Origin: Pedobacter sp. MC2016-24
GTDB lineage: Bacteria > Bacteroidota > Bacteroidia > Sphingobacteriales > Sphingobacteriaceae
Reading direction: 5' to 3'
Assembly (NCBI RefSeq): GCF_015223055.1
Contig: NZ_JADFBX010000001.1
Coordinates: forward strand, 496,001 to 560,000
Length of the DNA: 64,000 bases
Below the pieces are notes generated by a model. That model was not told where the DNA came from and did no database searches. It saw only the letters and a list, made by a program, of their open reading frames with translations. The translations under genes were made by a program, and so were the position numbers. Of the stretch, positions 53,884-62,233 are shown in pieces. Numbering within the stretch: the stretch's first letter is position 1; each line of letters opens with the position of its first letter.

Positions 53884-54732
53884 ATGCAAAAAACCTTTCA
53901 AAAAATGATGAAATTAAGTTATATTTTATGTGCAGCGATATTTCTTTGCTGCATTTCAACACATGCACAACAAAGAATAATATCCTTAGGAGGCGCCATT
54001 ACTGAAACTGTAGATGCGCTGGGCTATGGCAGCAAAATTGTAGCTGTCGACGTGACCAGTACTTACCCTGCATATATTACGAATCTGCCAAAGATCAGCC
54101 AGAATCGTACCGTATCCACCGAAGGAATCATCTCTTTTAGTCCGGATTTAGTACTTGCACCGGAGGGCTCAATATCTAAAGCGATAGCATCCCAGTTAAA
54201 GTCGGCAGGTATCCGACTATTGGTCATCAAACAAGAATTTTCCAAAGCTGGCGCAGTTGTTTTCATCAGACAAATTGCCGCTGCATTGAACGACGTGGCC
54301 AAAGGCGAAGGACTTGCTAAACAAACAGAGGTGTTTGTAAACCATGCTTTAAATAAGGTTAAACAAAATTCAAAATCACCGAAGGTTCTTTTCATTTATG
54401 CCCGGGGAGCCGGTGTGATGATGGTAGCGGGGAAAGACACGAATATTGACGCTATCATTAAACTTGCAGGCGGCAAGAATGCAGCGCAAGGTTTTTCAAA
54501 ATTCAAGCCTTACACTACAGAAGCCCTGGTAAATGCCAATCCAGATATCATCCTGATGTTTGATTTTGGCTATAAAAGCTTAGGCGGTGCAGGCAGTATT
54601 TTAAAAATGCCAGGCGTAGCACTGACCAATGCCGGAAGAAACAAAAGGATAGTGGAAATGGATGGGGAATTGCTGGTTAATTTCTCTACACGTTTGGCCC
54701 AGGCAATCACGCAATTGAATGATAAATGGTAA
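53884..54732 (+). CDS. hmuT: Heme ABC importer, periplasmic binding protein HmuT
   Basis: 282 residues if started at ATG 53884; ATG 53848 (longer) and 53905/53908 (shorter, before the KLSYILCAAIFLCC signal core) are alternatives. Signal peptide ends near HAQQ. Cluster-type periplasmic binding protein: RIISLGGAITETVDALGYG, QNRTVSTEGIISFSPDLVL, VLFIYARGAGVMMVAG and NAAQGFSKFKPYTTEALVNANPDIIL match HmuT/PhuT hemin-binding proteins. It carries heme across the periplasm to HmuUV. Its stop overlaps the hmuU start by 7 nt. Confidence 0.92.
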   Translation: MQKTFQKMMKLSYILCAAIFLCCISTHAQQRIISLGGAITETVDALGYGSKIVAVDVTSTYPAYITNLPKISQNRTVSTEGIISFSPDLVLAPEGSISKAIASQLKSAGIRLLVIKQEFSKAGAVVFIRQIAAALNDVAKGEGLAKQTEVFVNHALNKVKQNSKSPKVLFIYARGAGVMMVAGKDTNIDAIIKLAGGKNAAQGFSKFKPYTTEALVNANPDIILMFDFGYKSLGGAGSILKMPGVALTNAGRNKRIVEMDGELLVNFSTRLAQAITQLNDKW

Positions 54733-55772
54733 GTAAAAGATTCTTGCTGTACTTTATTTTAATCATCTCCTTATGTGTTGTCTCCGCATGCTCTATGGCA
54801 CTCGGTGCAGTAAATATTCCTGTGAAAGATGTGGTACTGATCATGGCTAAAAAATTAGGTTTATTTCAAAATGCAATCGTATCCCCTCAATATGAAGGGG
54901 TATTAAACATCGTACGCCTACCCCGGGTAGCTCTCGGTATACTTGTTGGTGCTGCGCTGGGCATCTCCGGAACTGCTATACAAGGCATATTCAGAAATCC
55001 TCTTGCAGAATCAGGCCTGATTGGAATTTCAGCAGGAGCCTCTTTAATGGCTGTGATCATTATTGTACTTGAAGTATCGCTTTTCTCCGGGTTAAGTAAT
55101 CTCCTTGGCTATTACCTACTTGCTTTTGGTGCATTTGCCGGTGCGGGAATTGCTGCCATGTTAGTCTATCAGATTTCCAGAACAGATGGAAAATCCAATG
55201 TGGCCACCATGTTGCTTGCAGGAATAGCTATCAATGCTCTGGCTGGCGCCTTAACTGGGTTAATCACTTACATTGCGGATGATCAGCAGTTGCGCAACAT
55301 CACCTTTTGGATGCTCGGTAGCCTGGCCGGAGCGTCCTGGGAAACAGTATGGTCTATCTTGCCTTTCATCCTCATTCCGGTGCTACTTCTACCCCGAATG
55401 GGTAAAGCACTAAATGCCTTCTCTCTTGGAGAGGCTCAGGCAAGTCAATTGGGTTTAAAAGTAAATGTAGTGAAGAGAAATGTGGTTATACTGGCTACTA
55501 TGGCTGTAGGCACATCAGTGGCTGTTTCCGGCATCATTAGCTTCGTCGGTCTACTGGTTCCGCATACCATTCGCATGGTCATTGGCGTAGACAATAAACA
55601 TGTATTACCAGCATCAGCACTGTTCGGCGCATTGATGCTAACCATGGCTGACATAATTTGCCGAACCATCATAGCCCCCATCGAATTGCCCATTGGTGTG
55701 ATCACAGCCTTATTGGGTACCCCGCTGTTTCTTTATATCTTAATTAAGGACAAGAAAAAATTGGTACTATAA
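54726..55772 (+). CDS. hmuU: Heme ABC importer, permease HmuU
   Basis: 348 residues, FecCD/BtuC-type permease with about ten membrane segments. Family segments: VRLPRVALGILVGAALGISG, GIFRNPLAESGLIGISAGAS, GAISFVGLLVPH-type GIISFVGLLVPHTIRMVIG near residue 280, and IPIGVITALLGTPLFLYIL-like LPIGVITALLGTPLF at the end. The ATG lies within the last codons of hmuT, so translation is coupled. Moves heme through the inner membrane with HmuV. Confidence 0.94.
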   Translation: MVSKRFLLYFILIISLCVVSACSMALGAVNIPVKDVVLIMAKKLGLFQNAIVSPQYEGVLNIVRLPRVALGILVGAALGISGTAIQGIFRNPLAESGLIGISAGASLMAVIIIVLEVSLFSGLSNLLGYYLLAFGAFAGAGIAAMLVYQISRTDGKSNVATMLLAGIAINALAGALTGLITYIADDQQLRNITFWMLGSLAGASWETVWSILPFILIPVLLLPRMGKALNAFSLGEAQASQLGLKVNVVKRNVVILATMAVGTSVAVSGIISFVGLLVPHTIRMVIGVDNKHVLPASALFGALMLTMADIICRTIIAPIELPIGVITALLGTPLFLYILIKDKKKLVL

Positions 55773-55782
55773 CCTATAAACT

Positions 55783-56607
55783 ATGCTGATTGCTGATAAG
55801 CTGACTTATGAAATTGCCAAAAGAGCCCTGGTAAAGGACATTTCTTTTTGCATCCGCCCTGGAGAATTGGTGGCCATTTTAGGATCCAATGGCGCTGGTA
55901 AATCTACACTGTTACGCATTTTAAGCGGCGAGAAAAAAGCCGATAAAGGCAGCTTAAAACTTCATGGACGAGAAATTACAGATTATACATTGATTGACCT
56001 GGCTTTAAAACGAGGTGTACTCAACCAGCAGAATGTCGTCAATATGGCTTTTACAGTTTTAGAAATTGTGACCATGGGACGGTATCCACATTATAAAAAT
56101 AACCCTAGCCAAAACGACACAGACATTGTGAAACAGGTTATGGAACTAACTGGTATCACTACATTTGCAGAACGCTCCTACCTGACTTTGTCGGGTGGTG
56201 AACAACAACGAGTCCAACTGGCCAGGGTACTTGCCCAAATCTGGGACGTATCAGCTGCGCTGTTGCTCATGGACGAACCTGTCGCCAGTCTGGATTTGCA
56301 GTATCAGCAACAAACTCTGGCCATTGCAAAAACGCTAAGCAAACGCGGCTTTATGGTTATAACGGTATTACACGATATTAATCTGGCCGCTCAATATGCT
56401 GATCGAATTTTAATGCTAAAAAATGGCCGAAAATGGTATGATGGTACCGCGGCTGAAGTACTAACACCTAAAAATATCTATGAAGTTTTTGAAATTAATT
56501 CAGATGTATACACCAATCCATATACACTGCAACACTTTTTTATTCCAAGAAACGTTTCAATAAATATAAAATTTGAAAAATCAGCCGCAAACCCAATATC
56601 TTTGTAA
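55783..56607 (+). CDS. hmuV: Heme ABC importer, ATP-binding protein HmuV
   Basis: 274 residues. ABC ATPase with Walker A ILGSNGAGKST, signature LSGGEQQRVQLARVLAQ, Walker B ALLLMDEPVASLDL and H-loop VLHDINLA. The C-terminal half is typical of heme/siderophore importers. 10 bp after hmuU. A 44-codon membrane-protein gene starts 1 bp after its stop, so it may belong to the same operon. Confidence 0.95.
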   Translation: MLIADKLTYEIAKRALVKDISFCIRPGELVAILGSNGAGKSTLLRILSGEKKADKGSLKLHGREITDYTLIDLALKRGVLNQQNVVNMAFTVLEIVTMGRYPHYKNNPSQNDTDIVKQVMELTGITTFAERSYLTLSGGEQQRVQLARVLAQIWDVSAALLLMDEPVASLDLQYQQQTLAIAKTLSKRGFMVITVLHDINLAAQYADRILMLKNGRKWYDGTAAEVLTPKNIYEVFEINSDVYTNPYTLQHFFIPRNVSINIKFEKSAANPISL

Positions 56608-56608
56608 T

Positions 56609-56743
56609 ATGACCAGCAAATCAAGCTCCGAAAAAAAAGCAGCATTGCTTAAATGGCTCAAGAGAGTCGGTGTTTGGGGATTTCTATTTTTCCTTGCAAA
56701 AGGATTGGTTTGGTTGGCAATCGGTTATTGGGCACTAAAATAA
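56609..56743 (+). CDS. 44-residue single-pass membrane protein after hmuV
   Basis: Very short gene. Translation: a charged N-terminus with many Lys and Ser (MTSKSSSEKKAALLKWLKR) followed by one membrane segment (about residues 21-43, including GFLFFLAKGLVWLAIGYWAL), then stop. It starts 1 bp after the hmuV stop and ends about 55 bp before a terminator. The N-terminal positive charges predict the N-terminus in the cytoplasm. I know no function; possible roles are a small subunit or stabiliser of the HmuUV complex, or an unrelated conserved protein next to alaS. Confidence 0.65.
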   Translation: MTSKSSSEKKAALLKWLKRVGVWGFLFFLAKGLVWLAIGYWALK

Positions 56744-56799
56744 CATCCGTTTTTTTTCTATAGTTTTTAGTGGTAGAGTGCGGACATGCATGAAAATAA

Positions 56800-56830
56800 A
56801 AAAATCAGGTTGTTATACAACCTGATTTTT
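56800..56830. terminator. Bidirectional terminator between heme ABC unit and alaS
   Basis: AAAAATCAGGTTGT (56800-56813) and ACAACCTGATTTTT (56817-56830) are exact 14-bp complements with a 3-nt loop and A/T runs on both sides. It ends the plus-strand hmuTUV unit and the convergent alaS gene, whose stop is at 56834. Confidence 0.9.
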
Positions 56831-56833
56831 CTG

Positions 56834-59530
56834 TTATAATAAGCTTTCAGCTTTAGTCAATACCTGTTCAAGACCTTGTTTGTTCTTGCCACCAGCAGTT
56901 GCATAAAATGGCTGCCCACCGCCGCCACCTTGAATTTCTTTGGCCAGTTCTCGAACAATGTTAGAAGCATTCAACCCCTTATCCTTAACCAGGTTTTCAG
57001 ACAACATCACAGTGATTCCTGGTTTATCGTCAATCAATGTAGTGAATACAAGGAAAAGATCATCCACGAGATCTTTCACAGCAAAAGCCAGATTTTTCAC
57101 GGCATCTGCATTTGGAAGATCTACATGAGTTGCAATTAGGTTAACACCATTAATAATTTTCAGGTGATGCACAATTTCATGTTTTAAATTGGCCGCTTGC
57201 TCGCCAACTGCCTTTTCCGCATCTTTCTTAAGCTTATTATTTTCTTCTACCAACGCGGAAACGGCAGCAGTCAAATCTTTATTGCCTTTTAATAAGGCGC
57301 GCAATTCATTCAATTCCCGGTTTTGCTGTAAGACAAAAGCTTCGGCCTTATCGGCAGTAATGGCTTCGATACGTCTTACTCCTGCCGCGACGGCACTTTC
57401 AGAGATGATTTTAAAATAGCCAATCTGACCCGTAGCCTGCACGTGAGTACCACCACAAAGCTCTTTAGAGTAATGGTCATCAAAAGTAATAACTCTTACA
57501 AAATCACCATATTTCTCTCCAAATAAAGCGGTTACTCCACTGGAAATCGCCTGATCGTAAGGTATATCGCGTTGCTCTTTTAGGGGAATATTTTCCCTGA
57601 TTTTTTGATTCACCAGGTGTTCAATCTGGGCCAGATCGTCTTCACTGATCTTTGCAAAATGCGAAAAGTCAAAACGCAGGTAATCCGGATTCACCAGAGA
57701 CCCTTTCTGATTTACGTGGGAGCCCAGTACTTTCTTGAGTGCGGCATGCAACAAATGTGTGGCCGTATGGTTATCCTGTGACAATAAACGTTTCTTCTCA
57801 TCTATTACCGCCCAGAACAATCCGTCAAGATCTTCCGGTAAAGTATCGGTATAATGAACAATTACGCCATTTTCTTTCTTCGTATCGGTCACCTCTACAA
57901 AAAATAAGCGACTATGATCTTCCAAACGACCAGTATCACCTACCTGACCACCACTTTCGGCATAAAAAGGAGTCTTGCTCAATACAATTTGGTATTGCTC
58001 TTTCCCCTTTGCACTGACCTTACGGTATTTGATGATTTGTGTTTCAGTTTCATAATCGTCGTAGCCCACAAAATCTGTGGCCAGATCGGCATTAACCATT
58101 ACCCAATCACCAGTGTCAACAGCTGTAGCTGCGCGGGAACGTTCCTTCTGCTTAAGCAAGGCCTTTTCATACTCGGACATATCTACAGTCCAACGCTTCT
58201 CTCTGGCCATCAATTCTGTTAAATCTATAGGAAAACCATAGGTATCCTGGAGTTCAAAAGCGAAATCACCAGAGATTACCATCTGGTCTTTCAAAATGCT
58301 GTAAACCCAGTTATCTTCAAAAGATTTTTCTGGCTCTATGGCATTTTCTGACATTAAGAAATCGGCCTGCTTTTTGGTATAATTATCAAAACGTTGGATA
58401 CCCGTAGCTAAAGTTTTCAGGAAAGAAACTTCCTCCTCCAATACCACTTTCTGAACAAAATCCTGTTGCAAAGACAATTCGTCAAATACTCCTTTAAATT
58501 GTACGGCCAATACCGGAACCAGTTCATTCAGAAATGGATCCTTTAAATTCAGGAAAGTATAAGCATAACGCACCGCACGACGTAAAATCCGGCGGATGAC
58601 ATAACCTGCTTTATTATTAGATGGCAATTGACCATCAGCGATTACGAATGAAATTGCGCGGATATGATCAGCCATTACCCGCATGGCAATATCCGTTTTC
58701 TCGTCTGCACCGTATTCAACTCCGGCTTTAGCAGCAATGAACTGAATCAGAGGTTGAAAAACATCAGTATCATAATTAGAAGATTTTTCCTGCAATACCC
58801 TTACTAAACGTTCAAAACCCATACCTGTATCTACATGCTGTGCTGGTAAGGGCTGTAAGGAACCATCTTTCAAACGGTTAAACTGCATGAATACATTGTT
58901 CCAGATCTCAATCACCTGGGGATGATCGGCATTAACCAATGTCTTACCTTCTACAGCAGCGCGCTCATCGTCCGGGCGACAATCCACATGGATTTCAGAA
59001 CATGGACCGCAAGGACCTGTATCTCCCATTTCCCAGAAATTATCTTTTTTATTGCCTAATATGATACGTGCTTCAGGAACATACTGTTTCCACAGTTCGT
59101 AAGCTTCTGAATCTCTTGGCAAACCTTCCTTCTCGTCACCTTCAAAAATAGAAACATAAAGTTTGTCCTTCGGTATTTTATAAACCTCAGTCAGCAATTC
59201 CCAGCTCCAGGCAATGGCTTCCTTTTTAAAATAGTCGCCGAAACTCCAGTTGCCAAGCATCTCAAACATGGTATGGTGATAAGTATCAATACCCACTTCT
59301 TCTAAATCATTGTGTTTACCCGATACGCGCAGGCAACGTTGCGTATCCGTAACCCTTGGGTATTTGATTGGCGCTTCACCTAAAAACAAATCTTTAAATT
59401 GGTTCATCCCTGCGTTGGTAAACATCAGGGTCGGATCATTCTTAACTACAATAGGTGCAGATGGAACAATATGGTGCTGTTTCGATTCGAAAAATTTTAA
59501 GTATGCCTGTCTGATTTCCTTAGCTGTCAT
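56834..59530 (-). CDS. alaS: Alanyl-tRNA synthetase
   Basis: 898 residues, full length. Class II catalytic core (about 1-250: RQAYLKFFESKQHHIVPSAP, FTNAGMNQFKDLFLG), tRNA-recognition helical part, then the editing domain (about 590-720) with zinc-binding HTATHLLHA and CGGTHV motifs, and a C-terminal coiled coil/DHHA1 domain. It charges tRNA(Ala) and clears Ser- or Gly-tRNA(Ala). A -7 element upstream at 59553-59560 gives a short leader. Convergent with the heme ABC operon across a terminator. Confidence 0.97.
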   Translation of the reverse strand: MTAKEIRQAYLKFFESKQHHIVPSAPIVVKNDPTLMFTNAGMNQFKDLFLGEAPIKYPRVTDTQRCLRVSGKHNDLEEVGIDTYHHTMFEMLGNWSFGDYFKKEAIAWSWELLTEVYKIPKDKLYVSIFEGDEKEGLPRDSEAYELWKQYVPEARIILGNKKDNFWEMGDTGPCGPCSEIHVDCRPDDERAAVEGKTLVNADHPQVIEIWNNVFMQFNRLKDGSLQPLPAQHVDTGMGFERLVRVLQEKSSNYDTDVFQPLIQFIAAKAGVEYGADEKTDIAMRVMADHIRAISFVIADGQLPSNNKAGYVIRRILRRAVRYAYTFLNLKDPFLNELVPVLAVQFKGVFDELSLQQDFVQKVVLEEEVSFLKTLATGIQRFDNYTKKQADFLMSENAIEPEKSFEDNWVYSILKDQMVISGDFAFELQDTYGFPIDLTELMAREKRWTVDMSEYEKALLKQKERSRAATAVDTGDWVMVNADLATDFVGYDDYETETQIIKYRKVSAKGKEQYQIVLSKTPFYAESGGQVGDTGRLEDHSRLFFVEVTDTKKENGVIVHYTDTLPEDLDGLFWAVIDEKKRLLSQDNHTATHLLHAALKKVLGSHVNQKGSLVNPDYLRFDFSHFAKISEDDLAQIEHLVNQKIRENIPLKEQRDIPYDQAISSGVTALFGEKYGDFVRVITFDDHYSKELCGGTHVQATGQIGYFKIISESAVAAGVRRIEAITADKAEAFVLQQNRELNELRALLKGNKDLTAAVSALVEENNKLKKDAEKAVGEQAANLKHEIVHHLKIINGVNLIATHVDLPNADAVKNLAFAVKDLVDDLFLVFTTLIDDKPGITVMLSENLVKDKGLNASNIVRELAKEIQGGGGGQPFYATAGGKNKQGLEQVLTKAESLL

Positions 59531-59552
59531 CCTTCTCTTGGTTTATTTTGAG

Positions 59553-59560
59553 CAAAATTA
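59553..59560 (-). promoter_or_regulatory. -7 promoter element for alaS
   Basis: Minus strand TAATTTTG matches TAnnTTTG; predicted start about 59546, so a leader of about 16 nt. No TTG -33 at the usual distance. Confidence 0.45.
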
Positions 59561-59724
59561 GCATATTCCTCCATTATTTCTATAAGATCGCTTTACATAA
59601 ATTACGTTGGATTTGGCCGCACCAGGAATATTTTTTTCATTCTCTTCATGGATACTTGCAGAACTTTACCTAAGTTTGAATACTTTAAATAAAAGCCATA
59701 AAACACTAACAATCAACACCAATC

Positions 59725-60060
59725 ATGCCTTATAAAGAACGGGAAATTAACAAAATGTATTACACCATGGGGGAAGTGACGGAAATGTTCGGTGTTAACG
59801 CATCGCAAATCCGTTTTTACGAAAAGGAATTTGATGTCTTACAGCCTAAGAAAAACAAAAAAGGGAACCGTCTATTTACTCCTGAAGATATTGAAAATTT
59901 AAAGATCATTTTTCATCTGGTAGACGATAAAGGTTTTACCTTGAAAGGTGCTAAAGATCATTTAAAAAACAACAACAGCGAGGTTAAAGAAAATCAAAAA
60001 ATTATTGATTCCCTGGAAAAACTCAAAGACTTTTTATTAAAACTTAACGAAGAGATTTAG
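59725..60060 (+). CDS. MerR-family transcriptional regulator
   Basis: 111 residues. MerR-type winged helix at the N-terminus (MYYTMGEVTEMFGVNASQIRFYEKEFDVL, residues about 11-39) and a helix-turn-helix extension (RLFTPEDIENLKIIFHLV), then a coiled-coil dimerisation helix (about 75-111). No effector domain, so it is a short MerR of unknown ligand, a form common in Bacteroidota next to alaS or comEC-related genes. A second in-frame ATG 30 nt later would drop ten charged residues. It lies 194 bp after the divergent alaS start. Confidence 0.88.
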   Translation: MPYKEREINKMYYTMGEVTEMFGVNASQIRFYEKEFDVLQPKKNKKGNRLFTPEDIENLKIIFHLVDDKGFTLKGAKDHLKNNNSEVKENQKIIDSLEKLKDFLLKLNEEI

Positions 60061-60205
60061 CATTAAAAAACAGATGATCTAGCTTTCTAAACCAAAATCT
60101 TTCATTATCGATCTCTTATGCAGTGAAAGTTTTTTTTCAAAAAAACAGCAAAAGTTGTTTAATCTGATAAATATTCCGGTGATTGGTCCAATTTGACCCA
60201 TCACT

Positions 60206-62233
60206 ATGAAAGTATTATTTGTATTTTTCTTCCTATTGACCAATATCTCCAGCCTGGCACAGGAAGAAGAAAAAATCAAGGAAATTGTAGAAAATCTTGC
60301 GGAGCGCAATGTAGAAGAAGAAGACCTCTCTGAACTTAGCGAAAATCTGTCCTATTACAAAAAACATCCCATTGATTTAAATAAGGCTACAGCTAGCACC
60401 CTAAAAGTATTGGTGTTTCTCTCTTCCTTACAAATATCAAGTCTGTTAAACTACCTAAAAAACAACGGCCAGTTACTTGATGTGCTGGAATTACAGGCTA
60501 TTCCAGGATTTGATGCGGAAACCGTTAACCGAATCTTACCTTTTGTAAAAGTTGATGATGCTCATATCGCTTTAAGCCAATTGCACTTAAAAAACCTGAC
60601 AAACGCAGGTCACAACAACTTGATAGTGAGATACGCAAGATTCTTTGAGCAACAAAAGGGTTTTAGAGATTTACCCGGGAGTAGATATCTCGGAACCGCC
60701 GACAAATTCCTGGTTAAATACCGTTACACTTTGGATGAAGCAGTTTCTGCGGCCGTTTTACTAAAAAAAGATGCTGGAGAATATTGGTTGAAAGGAACAA
60801 GCGGAGCCGATTTTCTATCTGCCCATCTTGCCTTATTTAAAATCGGACGCCTAAAAAAATTGGTACTCGGCGACTACAGTTTGCAGTTTGGGCAGGGTTT
60901 AAGTTTATGGTCTGGCTTTGGTTTTGGTAAAGGCGCCGATGTAACTAGTGTGGCTGCAAAAGATTTAGGGATTAAACCTTATACCTCGACCAATGAGTCT
61001 TCCTATTTCAGAGGGTTAGCTACCACATTAAGCATAGCTAAAAACCTTGATTTGAGCACCTTCATTTCCTACAGAAAAATAGATGCAAGTCTAAAACGTA
61101 TGGCAGACAGTAGTTATACACTCTCCAACATTCAAACCAGCGGCTTACATCGAACAAAAACGGAACTCCAGAATAAGAGCAGCGTTGGACAAATGGTTTA
61201 TGGCAGCATTTTACAATATCTAAGTAATAACCTTAATTTTGGTCTGGTAGCTTACCACTCCAAATATCAACATCAATTTATCACGGGAACAGCCTTATAC
61301 AACAAATACAGTTTTACCGGAAAAACACTCAACAATTTGGGCCTTCATTACAATTACACCTATAAAAACGTGTATTTCTATGGCGAAGTGGCGCGTAGTA
61401 TACAAAGCGGCTGGGCAATGATACAAGGAGCAATGGCCAATTTAACACCAAAATTAGCTGCAGTACTGCTGGCGAGGAATTATGATCGTAATTACCACTC
61501 CTTTTTTAGCAAGGCTGTAGGCGAAGCTACTGAAACTGCAAATGAGCGCGGCATTTACCTGGGACTAAACTTTAATCCGTGTAAAGCTTGGACTTTTTCG
61601 ACATATGCTGATTACTTCCGCTTTCCCTGGCTAAAATACCGCATCGATTCTGCATCTGAAGGCTATGATTTGTTGGGTCAGTTAACCTATATGCCCAATA
61701 AGATCTTTAAATTCGTACTGAGATTTAAAAGGGAACTGAAACAGCAGAATCCGGAAGCCGGCGACGAAACGCCAGGACTACAAAACGTATTGAAACAAAA
61801 CTATCGGCTGGAGTTTAATTGGAGATTAGACAAAAAGTACAACTTTCAGCAAAGAACAGAAATAGTTCGATACCAGAAAGGTATAAAAAACAACGAGTAT
61901 GGCTTTTTAATTTATCAGGATTTTGGTTACAGTCCGATGTCGGCCACTTTTTCTGGAAACATACGACTTGCTTATTTTAACACTTCATCATACAACAGTA
62001 GGATTTATGCTTATGAAGACGATGTGTTATATGCTGCAGGTTCAGGAAATTATTCCGGAAAAGGAATTCGTAGTTTTCTCAACATCAGGTATAAGGCCAT
62101 GCGCAAAATGGATATATGGGCAAGATACGCCCTATTCATTTATAGTGACGCTGAAAAAATCGGATCTGGCTTGGATGAAATTGAAGGCAACAAAAAAACA
62201 GAGCTCAAATTACAAATCCGATACCAGTTTTAA
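60206..62233 (+). CDS. Exported helix-hairpin-helix (ComEA-like) protein with large C-terminal domain
   Basis: 675 residues with a signal peptide ending near SLAQ (residue 19). After an acidic helical stretch (about 20-50), residues about 55-120 hold one or two helix-hairpin-helix units (IDLNKATASTLKVLVFLSSLQISSLLNYLKNN; ELQAIPGFDAETVNRILPFV) like the DNA-binding domain of ComEA. The remaining roughly 550 residues look like a beta-barrel (many alternating aromatic strands, ending in LKLQIRYQF with a terminal Phe), so it is likely an outer-membrane barrel with periplasmic HhH domain. Its stop overlaps the comEC start (TAATG). DNA uptake is the inferred role. Confidence 0.8.
   Translation: MKVLFVFFFLLTNISSLAQEEEKIKEIVENLAERNVEEEDLSELSENLSYYKKHPIDLNKATASTLKVLVFLSSLQISSLLNYLKNNGQLLDVLELQAIPGFDAETVNRILPFVKVDDAHIALSQLHLKNLTNAGHNNLIVRYARFFEQQKGFRDLPGSRYLGTADKFLVKYRYTLDEAVSAAVLLKKDAGEYWLKGTSGADFLSAHLALFKIGRLKKLVLGDYSLQFGQGLSLWSGFGFGKGADVTSVAAKDLGIKPYTSTNESSYFRGLATTLSIAKNLDLSTFISYRKIDASLKRMADSSYTLSNIQTSGLHRTKTELQNKSSVGQMVYGSILQYLSNNLNFGLVAYHSKYQHQFITGTALYNKYSFTGKTLNNLGLHYNYTYKNVYFYGEVARSIQSGWAMIQGAMANLTPKLAAVLLARNYDRNYHSFFSKAVGEATETANERGIYLGLNFNPCKAWTFSTYADYFRFPWLKYRIDSASEGYDLLGQLTYMPNKIFKFVLRFKRELKQQNPEAGDETPGLQNVLKQNYRLEFNWRLDKKYNFQQRTEIVRYQKGIKNNEYGFLIYQDFGYSPMSATFSGNIRLAYFNTSSYNSRIYAYEDDVLYAAGSGNYSGKGIRSFLNIRYKAMRKMDIWARYALFIYSDAEKIGSGLDEIEGNKKTELKLQIRYQF

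Noticed and set aside
56597..56604. TATCTTTG promoter-like box at the end of hmuV
   Set aside because: Using the rnpB ruler, transcription would begin 2 nt inside the 44-codon gene, too late for its ATG; the gene is better explained as part of the hmuTUV unit.
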